Shown here piece by piece: positions 1 to 10,700 of a DNA stretch of 28,828 nt. Where the stretch lies: positions 1 through 28,828 of the forward strand of contig LSSK01001670.1 in the NCBI GenBank assembly GCA_001969505.1. Reading direction: 5' to 3'. The translations under genes and the position numbers were made by a program. Position 1 is the first letter of the stretch; every line of letters begins with the position of its first letter. The notes beneath the pieces are model-generated. The model saw nothing but the letters and a program-made list of their open reading frames with translations, searched no databases and was not told the origin of the DNA. This stretch comes from Zancudomyces culisetae. Lineage: Eukaryota; Kickxellomycota; Harpellomycetes; Harpellales; Legeriomycetaceae.

Positions 1-973
1 GATGAGGGAGTTTAAAAAGGAAAGAAAAGAGAAAGAAAGAAAAAATAAAATACACATTGATAAAAGATCAAGTGGAGAACAAATAGAAAAAGTGTTTAAG
101 CGAAGCAAAGTGGAGTGGTGAGTGTATGAGTGGTGAGTATATGAGTGTATGAGTGAGAAAAAGAGATCAAGTCTTGTCTAGAAAATAAAGTATTATATTC
201 ACACACGTGAATGTTTTTAAAACCCCCCCACCCTTTATTATAACGTTACTTGTGGATTACATTTGACAAAAAACTAGTTGTTAAAAAAAAAATAAAGAAA
301 AAGAAAAAATTGGTAAAAGAGGTAAAAAAATTATGTGGTAAATTGAAAATTGCAATTGTGACAAGTAATTGCGGATTGGACAACAAAGCCAAGTCTGAAA
401 AAAAATAAAAAATATATGTGTATGTATGTATGTATGTATGTATGTATGTTATGTGTGTATGTTATGTATGCATGGATTATATAAAGAGATTGAGAATGGA
501 AAAGGAAGAATTTCAAGGTTTAATCATATAAATTCAGTTTTTGTAAAATACTAGGATAAATTCCTCCTCATTACACATATCTTTTTACAAGTTGGGAAAG
601 CAAAAAAATTTCCGATTGACATGTTTATTAGCACACCATTTGTTGGAATAATGTTTTATCTCATTTAGCTGTATTTTTAATTGAAAATGTGTAATTACAC
701 TAAATTCTATTAGATTTGTTACTATATATATATATACAGACAAATTGACAAGAAAAAAGAAAAAGAAAAAGAAAAAAAAACGGGATATAATACATTTATA
801 TGCATGTATTTATAGACTTTTATATCTGAATAAATACCCTTTTTTTCGAATAGAATACAAAAATACTATAAAGCAAACTATTATAAACATCAATATCAAT
901 ATCACTATCAATAACGATACATATCCAAACTCTTAAACTAGTATCTTTTTAATAAAAAAAGCGAAGAATAGTA
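1..973. other. Non-coding, microsatellite-rich region
   Basis: I see no convincing gene here; the short open frames are made of simple sequence. Contents include an A/G-rich start, a GAGTGTAT/GAGTGGTGAG-type degenerate repeat around 112-160, a C7 run near 223, a perfect TATG microsatellite at 421-448, an AT dinucleotide run around 725-737 and an AAAAAG-type purine run around 750-781. It probably contains the promoter of the candidate gene at 974, but no specific element can be assigned. Confidence 0.6.
421..474. repeat. TATG tetranucleotide microsatellite
   Basis: Seven perfect TATG units occupy 421-448. The array then decays into mixed TATG/TGTG units up to about 474. It is a simple-sequence repeat with no coding role visible. 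Confidence 0.9.
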
Positions 974-1612
974 ATGGTTAACCAAGTAAAAAAAGTCCTG
1001 TATTTCATTGTGATGGTACATATCATGTACTTTAAAGTCAATGGAAATACAAATACTGATTATACCAATCTAGCACATAGAAACGATTCTAGCAACGGTA
1101 GGTGTATGGGGCAAGTTGTCCCTTATTTATTTATTTATTTATTCATTCGTTTATTCACTTATTATTTTTAAATAATCTTTTAAAAAACATAACAGTAATA
1201 AACTCAACATAATACATTCATGTAAATAGAACACGATTCTCGAGTATCATATATAATAAATGAAAATAAAGCAGAAAACGAAAACAAGAAATATGTGCAC
1301 TTTAAAAGACAAAACTCAATAGCTCCAGCTCTTGACAACCAAAATACCACTAGAGCCAGCACACCCTTTAACCTTGGTGATAGCGGTGTAGATAGAGATA
1401 TTAATGGTGATAGAGATAATAAAGAAGTTCAAATGAACAAGATCAATCTCAACAACTTGAAACAGCTGGTTACCACAACAGTTACTAATACTGGTTCTAC
1501 TTCTACTGTGTTTAGCGTTGTTGCTACCTCCACCATCAATTCTAGCCCAAAGACCTTTATCTTTAGATATTATCATTATTACTTGTATTTATACCTTTTT
1601 CTTTTACACTAA
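974..1612 (+). CDS. Candidate two-exon gene for small secreted Ser/Thr-rich protein
   Basis: Proposed exons are 974-1097 and 1230-1612, giving 168 residues. This is my own model; I recognise no family. An ATG opens a signal-peptide-like start (basic VKK, then a hydrophobic stretch to about residue 22). The frame hits a putative donor (GTAGGT at 1098) and an acceptor (ATAG ending at 1229) that restore phase exactly (G + AA = Glu42) and join to a long open frame. The joined protein has a Kex2-type dibasic site (K67-R68), three N-glycosylation sequons (NDS, NTT, NSS), a Thr/Ser-rich segment near 122-149 and a Tyr/Leu-rich hydrophobic C-terminus. The intron has a candidate branch site ACATAAC like the one in PRO1. 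The gene converges on TAO3. Against it: the tail is low complexity, the donor is not GTATGT and no homologue is recognised. Confidence 0.33.
1098..1229 (+). other. Putative intron of the small secreted-protein candidate
   Basis: The sequence begins GTAGGT and ends ATAG. It holds a (TTTA)n tract and the motif ACATAAC about 35 nt before the acceptor. The other nearby GT donors fail: GTGTAT breaks the frame and GTATGG creates a TAA codon at the junction. Only this donor joins the two open frames. There is no transcript evidence. Confidence 0.33.
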
Positions 1613-1728
1613 TAATAACTATAATAAATAAATATAGTAATAGTAGTATTAGTAGTAAAAATAATAATAGTAAAATCGACATTCTTGGTTAGTAAATATA
1701 TCTATAAATGTAAATAAACGCATATATT

Positions 1729-4700
1729 CTATAATTGCTCTAAAAATGAATCTAAAATACATAATTCATCAACAAGTAAATCAAATTTAAAATTGTTCTT
1801 CTTGTTGATGTTGGAAGTTTCAATACTAGAATCACTATTGCTATTATTGTTACTATGGGCGTTGGTGTTGGTCTTTAAAGCAATATTATCTGATCCAGTA
1901 TAGTGTGAAGGCTGACCATAATAATATTCATCAGTACTAGTAGTATTTGTTTTTGTATTTCCGGATTGGATATTATCAATATTTTGAGGAGCAGAGACAA
2001 TATTTAAATCGGTATTGGTATCTTTAGTATTAGCACCTGTATCAGTATCAGTATCAGTATCTGTTGATGTTGATTTAGATGTAGATGTAGATGTAGATGT
2101 TGTTACTGCGTCAATAGTATTGGCGGTATTAGTAGTGGTGGTTGTATTGACAGTGATATTATCATGATGACCGGGAGTCTCATTAGTTGTAGGATTGACT
2201 TCATCTGGATGGGTGGATTTTGAAAAACTTTGTAATAACGCCATAGTCAACCCAACAAGCTTTGTAGAAGCATACTTGTAAATAATGGAGTCATCACATT
2301 CATAAAAAGTGATAGAATCCAGAGCGTTATCAATATCCCAACTAAGATTGCTATCGCTATTTTTATTACAATTACAAGCGCGATTGCAGTTACAATCATG
2401 ATTACAAGCCTTTTCATAACCACCACTACCAATACCACTACTACTACCACCATCATTATTACCATTATTACTATTATTAATTTCATGACTACTATTCTTA
2501 TTGCTGTTGTTATTACTATTTTCATCTATTGTGGTTGACGATAAGGCAATATAACTTTCTGAAGGAATAAATGTTTTCTGCCGATTCTTTTGTTTTTGCA
2601 AATCCGACATTTTTATAGTTGTCAACTTGGTCGTTACCAATTCGAGCAATTTCAAATCTCTCGAGAAATTCACCGAATTCACCGAACAAAATGAGTACTT
2701 CAACATCTTGCGAATTGGATTACAGTGGTAAAACACATAGCAAGTATGTAAAGAGGTGGAGTTCTTGCATACATTCAACAGCCCGTCGCACTCACAATTT
2801 TCAGTCTCCAAAGTTGTCATTGGTCTTGATGTAGAACCGTCGTTACTGTTGCTGTTCCCACTAGTTGTTGAATCTGATCTTGAATAGAAGCAAGACGAAA
2901 GCTTTTTATAGTAATAGCTGGTAATCATACTCAATAGGTGGTAATTATCACAATAATCGGGCCATGTTAGCAGCAAAATTCTAAACAATTGAAATTGAAG
3001 AGTCGAGGTCGGAAGGTTTTTAAATACAGTAGACATGTATATTTTGTTGTATTCAAACAAGTTCATTGCGTTTTTCTTTGACTCGATCAAGGTAGCAATT
3101 CCGTTTGCCAATCTAGACATTGATTTTAGACTGACAAGTTGGCTTAGATTTTGTATCGAGGGAAATGTTGTTTGTAAACCAACAGGTTTAAGAGTTAACA
3201 ATTCCAGGATAAAATACGAAACCGAGTCGAAAAAGTCTGTAAGTTTATCGTCATTGATATATTGGTTCTGGTTGCTTTGAATAATCGTTGGGAATGATGA
3301 TAAACAAGACGCTAAAGAATCAATAACGAGGTTAGTTAGTTCGGTGGTACTAGCAACAATTGACGCATCACTGGAAAGTAAACACTTGATGAGCATTTCA
3401 AATAAATCGGAATAGTAAACAATGACATTTTCAACACTGGATTGGCTAGACTTGGAATAAGAGTAAGGCTTGGATAGCTGCGATATTGAAAATACGTTTG
3501 AAGGATGGAAACCAAAGATTTGTTTCAAAATATCAAGACTCTTGGAGACAATCAGATGGTTTCGAGATGATAATGTAACAATACAACAGTTCAAAATACC
3601 AATATTGGGAAAAGACATGTGATCCGTAAGCTTTTGCAGAGTCGTTAGAATTTCAAAGCATAAATCCGAATCATTAACAATGTTGGATAGTCTGTCAATT
3701 AGGTTTATAACCAACTCACTGTTATTCATCAACACAGGAGTAGCAATGTGTTTTTTGCTGGCAAGAAGCGCAGGATCAAAGATTTGATAATAATTGTAAA
3801 TCGACAACAGGATATTCAGGATTTTAAAGTTGGCAAGAGAAAGAGGTTTCAAAGAACAACAACAAGCCCAAGTAATAGAGCTCTGAATCCACAACTCTTC
3901 CATACCAAAATGACTACTCAGCAACTCAACAACATCGTTTATCTGCTTGTTGTTCTGCTGCAGTTGTAGCTGTACCAGATGAGGCTGCAGTTGATGGCTC
4001 GAGTTGATTAAAAACGTCGAATAGTTGCAAAATGTGGTAAGAATATAATCGATAATTCTACCACTGCATAAAAGAATGTATGTTTGCAAATTCCCCGAAA
4101 TAATAGTAAAAGGAAAAGAAACCTGGATAATGTCCACAACAACCGAGGTGGTAACCACAGATTGTTTAGAACAACCTATAAATAACGAATATGCAGCCCA
4201 CAACATGTATCCAGATTGGCAATACATGGCATCAGATTTTACTCCTATAAGATTTTGGATTTTGTTTCGAATCGCTTGAAAATAAGCATTTTGATTGGAC
4301 TTGGATTTAGACTTGGATTTAGAATTAGAATTAGAATTAGAATCAGAAAGAGAGTTAGGATTAGTGTTGGAATTGAGGTTGGAATTGGGGTTGGAATTGG
4401 GGTTGGTGTTGGGGTTGGAATTAGATTGACGAAATGGAGATAATGCTGAAAGAGTTGTAGGTGATTTTGGAGAAGTTGCAACAACAATCAAACCAGAACT
4501 AGTGATATTATTCAAAACCCAACTAAGCACACCGCTGATATTCTGACCATTCTCACAATACTGAGCGGATATTTGGTTTAGTATTTGATTGATAATGAGC
4601 AACAAATTGTAGCTAGTTGTTTGTTTAAATAACAACTCAAAGTACTGAATCACCTTGACCAGCCGTTTGTTTACTACTTTGGGCAACTGAATTCGTAACC

Positions 4701-7700
4701 CATGAGCTTTTACTTGAACCATCTTGGTAACAAGCTTTACATACATGTTTTGTTGATATTCAATATATATATAAAACATGTTATCCAAAAGATATCGCGT
4801 TTCAAGTTCACTCAGCTCTAAAATATCAATATTTCCAATACTCGTCTGAATAATAAATATCAGTTGCTCTCGGTAATGATTATAAAACAGCAATTCACGT
4901 GCTTGCACCACAAACTCTACCAAATTCCAGCTTTTTGGCTCACTCGAAGCATACTGTTCCTCTCTTTCCTGATTTCTTTTGAATTCTTGTCGCTTCACTG
5001 CCTCACTTACCATCATAACTATCTTTTCAAATTCATTATTTTCACTGCTAAACTCGCTAATCAGCAGTTTTATAATTTTCATCCCATACTTGCTAATTTC
5101 CAAATTCTTGGTATCCCCAGTTGTACATAATCCCAAAATCAATAACTGTTGTATACAATTATTATTACTATTACTATCGTGTACCTGCTGACAGTTTATA
5201 CACAAGTATTTGTATATACAACGTAGTATTGCCTTTTTAACATTCAAATTGTCTCTGCTCGCTCCGTTTATCTGATAAAATCGATTTATCACCTTTAATA
5301 CATTGAGTTGAGTTTTTCCAACACTCATAAACTTGACTAACAAGTCCTCCATATTTTCATTTGTATTTGGACTAATGTTTAGTGAAAATACACTTGTTGC
5401 CAAACTTGTAGAATTATCAAGTATCGAGTTTGCTGACTGTTGTTGCTGTGATTGTTGTTGTTGCTGTTGTTGTTGTTGTAGTGGTGGTGGTGGTGGCATT
5501 TTTTGAATTTCATCTACCAAACACTTAATCGCTCCAATAGTAGATTCACATAGCGTCACTATAACTCGGCTAGACGAAATATAGTCATCCCTGTTGTTAA
5601 AACTGGTAGCATTGAGCTTATCGCTATCGACACTATTTATCCACGACTCAAACATCTTGTACAATCCCATTGTGTATTTCTTTTGATTAGTAAGATTGGG
5701 TGTTTTCAGCTTGGATAACACTTTGACCATTTCGCAAAACTCTATTGCGATTTGTATCAACTCAAAATCATTACAGTTACCAGATGTTAGATTTGTAGCT
5801 ATCGTCTTTGTTGTGTCCGTTGTTGACGTTGGAGTTGATGTTAATGATGATGCCGTTGCTGGCATTGTTGAAATTGGCGACGCTGTTGTTATGATTGCTG
5901 GTGCCGTTGATGTCGCTGTTATTGGTGGTGGTGTGGATGTTGATGTTGACAATGGTATAGATGCTCCCACTACCACACCCATCCCCATCCCCATCCCCAT
6001 CCCCATTCCTATTCCCGCTGCTGTTGCTGCTGCTGTTGTTGTTGTTGTCGTCGTTGAAGTGATGGATGATGTTGATAATGCTGTCGTCTTTCTCTTTTTA
6101 AACGTTGGATAGTTGCTGATTGCTTTACAAACCATTTTATTAATTTCATTCATATATATATATACTTCCCTGGTAAAAACTGATATATTATTCAACATAT
6201 TCAACTGTTCATTACTAATCTTTGAGTTAATCGACTCTACCATTTTTTGCGCCACAAGCCTGTATATTATAAGCAATGATGTATTTAACTTTACCATTTT
6301 TCTGCTATTTAACTTCAAAAACAATGTACTGTTAAGTGTGGTTGATGAATTGATATTATTTGACCCAAGAACCACGTTATCTTCAAGTTTTGATAATGTA
6401 GAACTATTGTTTTTACCAGAATATAGTTGAGATTTAGTATTGTTTTTGAATCCAGATGATTTCATTGTTGATAAATTATTGTTCATATTACTATTGTGAT
6501 GATGATGATGATGATGACGATTATTGTGATTGTGATTGTGATGATGGTGGCTAGATTGCGTGGAATTCAATATAGGTGCAGAAGTTGGAGGTTGGAAAAG
6601 TTGAGATTCTAAAGGAACCGGTACTGGAGATGATAATGATGGATTTTGAGTAGAGTTTGAAGAATCATTTGGAAATATTGTTGTTGTAATCAAAGGTGAG
6701 GGTAAATGTAATGACATTGGAACTGGTTGTTGATTTTTTTGTTGTCCAATAGTATTAGTATTAGTATTAGTATTAGCTGTAGTAGTACTAGTTGCTGCTG
6801 TAGTTGCTGCTGTAGTAGTAGTTTTTGTTGTTGTTGTGGATAGTACTGGTTGTGTATAAGAATAAAAGTGTGTATAAGAATCAGAACGAGGCTGAATACT
6901 ACTTGGCGATTTAAAATTCGGATTGAAATACGAGTCTGAAAATGAAAGTGAATGAGAAATCGAATTGAAACTGTCATCTGGAGCTTGATCAATTTCAAAG
7001 CTCTTGGAAATAATACTATTATTGCTTATATCACCAAAAACTGCTGTTGCTGCTGCTGTTGTTGTTGTATTTGCTGTTGTTGAATCTGTAGGGTGTGCAC
7101 TAGTTGCTGATAGTTGCTCCAATAAAAACATCATTTGATCTTCTATGTGAACATTCAGAAAGTTGATTATCATCATCAGATTCTCTACATCTAAATTACA
7201 TAACACTCCGATAATTTGATCCCGAATAAACATATTTTCACAACTTAGGTATGGAACTAGCAGCTTGACTATCATGTCAAGTGATGAATACCCAACATTA
7301 CTTTCCGACTGCTTTTCATTTTTACTTGTTGTTTTGAGTGGCGCTACAAACCTTTTGGCCCATGATTTTGCAAACATTAATGAAGATACTGTAGATCGAT
7401 TAATATTTACTGTTCCTTCACTCGTTTTGTTTGCCGTATTACTACTACTATTGCTATTATTACTATTACTATTATTGTTATTACTATTACTATTATTGAT
7501 GCTACTATTGATGCTACTACTATTTTTATTCCCGCTGCTGTCATTCTCATTATTCATATTTTGATATTCATTACTCATCGACATTAACGAATTTCGTCCA
7601 TAAATCCGCTCTCTAAATGTCAACACAGCGAGAGAATACCCCAAATAAGTCACAAACTGATCGACCAATCCTCCTCTACTCGCTCTATCATTCCTACTTT

Positions 7701-10700
7701 CTATCTCTTTTGGTTGAATACTCTGCTCCTCACTCAATACATTAATCAGTGTCTGCATTTGAAATATTCCTCTACACACTATCTTGTTTGTCTTTTGCAA
7801 CACTCTGATATTTCTACTCATCAATATATTCCTCAACATTCCAAAATATTCCTTAAACCATATCGCTGTATATTCTGGTTTATAAGCTACCTGTAATAAA
7901 CTGCTATAACTTTTTTGCTTTTCTTCATAAATCGGGACTTGGTAGTCCGCCATAAAACTAACACTGGAAATTTTGCCTTTATCTTTAATTACCAGTTTTT
8001 CAATCTTTCCAGTTACATCAAGAAATACAACCATCAAATATCTCACCACATAATACTGATTGCAAAGCATCAGCAGTCCAAGCGCATCCAGCCTATCAAT
8101 CAACATTTGCCACTCCTCGCTCGGAACTTTATCATATCCACTGTCTCCATTTCCGTCCTCTTGAAAAGACTGCAATTCATAATAAAGTCTGATTAGTTGT
8201 TCAACCAAGAAATTCAACAGCCCTAACTTCAATCCTCGTCGCTCCTGATCAACAAATACACCCGTATACTCATTTCCTTGTTGTACAAACGTTATATCTC
8301 TGTTTGCGCTCTTCGACTGTATAACATCGCTATCATTTAACAATGCAATCTTATCCAAAACTATTGGTTCTAATTTTGTCTCATTGATTACATACTTCTC
8401 AATCACATTCTGCTCATCTTCTGCATGGTTATATATTCCACTTGTCAAATAATCAAAATTCTGTACGTTCATACATTGTACCAACCGTATCAACGTAACT
8501 ATAGACTTGTAAGCTGTAAAAATACTATCCTTACAACTCGTCGTAATCTTAAACAGTGCATATCTACAACTTTGTGCATATCTCAAATCCATATGCATCA
8601 CTCCAACTGACAATATTTCTACCATTGAATTCGTCGCTGTAATTGCCCCAATTTCCCGCATTTTGGGAATTGAATATACAAAAAGCGTCATCAAATCCAT
8701 ATATTTCTGGTTAATACACAAATATATTCGTTGATTGATTCGAATATTTTCTATCTTTGATGTTTCTCCAGCTTGTATATTCCCATCGCCTTCTGTTTGT
8801 TCCAGATATTCCACTTGTCTCAAACTTGCAAAATTACTTGCTCCATGTCCAATACTCACTTGTGTGTTTTTCCCACCACTTCCAATTCCAATTCCAATTC
8901 CACTCCCTCTTCCTCCTTCTCCTCCGCCTCCACCACCTCCTTCTTCCTCTTTTTTGAGTTTATCTGCTTCATTTCCCATCATTTCCATCTTGTTTGCTTG
9001 TATATTTCTCCCCCTTGTTATCTCATTGTAATTATTGTTATTGCTATTACCACTATTACCAGTACCAGAACCACTACCACTACCGCCACTACTATTATTA
9101 ATGCTGTTGTTATGATTACTCACACTTGTACAGTATTTATTTAGCCCAAATGTTCCTCTCTGCCTGACATAATGTGGATTTAGCTCTGTAAATGTCAATG
9201 GACTATGGCTCACTATCACTTCTAAATTCGGTGTTGTACCCTTTGACGCACTCCATGTAACTTGATCTACTAGCAAAAAATCTCCAAAAACTGCCTGTAA
9301 CTTTTCATACAATCGATACAGCGCCATACTCGTTTCTCGCAAGCTTGTATACACATTTTCCGCCAACAGTTCTTTTTGGATTCTATTTATATCTTGCAAT
9401 GCACCCTCACTCCCAATAACTGAATAATGCTTTAATATCTCATTGACTTTTGGTCCGTCAAAGTAATCGTCTGTATATCCTACACTACTATACCCTAAAA
9501 ATCTTGGAACTCGAAGCTTATCCTTATTTCCTGTTCCTAAAAAGCTTGATGCTATCGACACCATCCGCGATATATCATCCTTATTGCTCATAATGTTCCC
9601 CGCTCCATTATATTTTCCATTGCAATTCAAAACTGCTATTTCCAACAGCGATCGGTATGCTATCCCTATCTTTTTGGGATAAAACGTATACAAATTCAAC
9701 TCGTAATTACTACTCCCATCAACACTATTGTGGCTCCTCAACTTTTTAAGCTCGCTTTCTATTGTGTCCAGTTGTAACATTTGTCTCAAGCAATTCTTCA
9801 TCGTATGGCTGAAATTATACGTTCCACTACACACCAAAAAATACACAAAAAACGCATTATCCACATTTTTGGGATATGGCTTTGATTTTCCTCCTGGAAA
9901 AAATGTCTTGATTAGCGTATCAAATCGCTTTAATACCATACTCTGCGAATCTGGATACCTAAACATATACAACCACATGTTCCTACATATCGAATCCATC
10001 GCCGCCACCGAAAATGTCTTATCCTTCAACCGATAAAGACTCTGCTCAAAATATCCCTGCCATTTTATGTGAAACATATCCCCTTTGCTCAAACTTAAGC
10101 ATGCCGAAACTAACGGATACGCTGTGTTTATGTGCCGTACCCGACTTGCCATCTTCATTGCCTTGGCAAATATCATTTCTAATGCCTGTGATAATGAAAA
10201 TATATTCACCTCTGCTCCCACAACTGCCCCTAACGGAAGAAGCAACTCTGTAAGTGTCACTGCCCAGGCCTGCTTAACCCGCATACTCCCACTAGTCTTT
10301 GCAAAAAACTTTGCACAACTTGATAGAAATTGCACACTTTCCTCTAGCGCCTCCATAGGATGCAACACCACTTTAAGATATCGCATACTCCTAATAAGCA
10401 TCACCGCCTTTTCCTCGTTTGCCTTATTAATTGTTGAAAACTGCTCCAACTCTGCTATGAACCTATCGCTTATTGATGAAAATCGAATCGTTGATATTTC
10501 TCCTGCAAGCTGTGTATAATAATCGTGTATTGCCCTTTTACCCTTGTCACTTGTCATATTCTTCAAATTGCTGTTTTTTATCTGGTTGAATACTATCTCT
10601 TCTATCTTGCTACCCAAATCTCCATTTCTCCGCTGTCTATTCTCCTTTTTAAGTATTTCCACAATTATATTACATACCAAATATGTCAGCGTCAGTGCAA

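Noticed and set aside
5696-6112. 138-codon plus-strand frame rich in Val, Asp, Ile-Pro
   Set aside because: It is antisense to a repeat-rich part of TAO3 and has no domain-like features of its own.
7265-7564. Plus-strand frame with a long poly-Leu run
   Set aside because: It is the antisense of the Asn/Ser repeat in TAO3; the leucines come from the complement of AAT/AGT codons.
10085-10519. 144-codon plus-strand frame opposite TAO3
   Set aside because: It lies antisense to the best-conserved TAO3 block and resembles no family.
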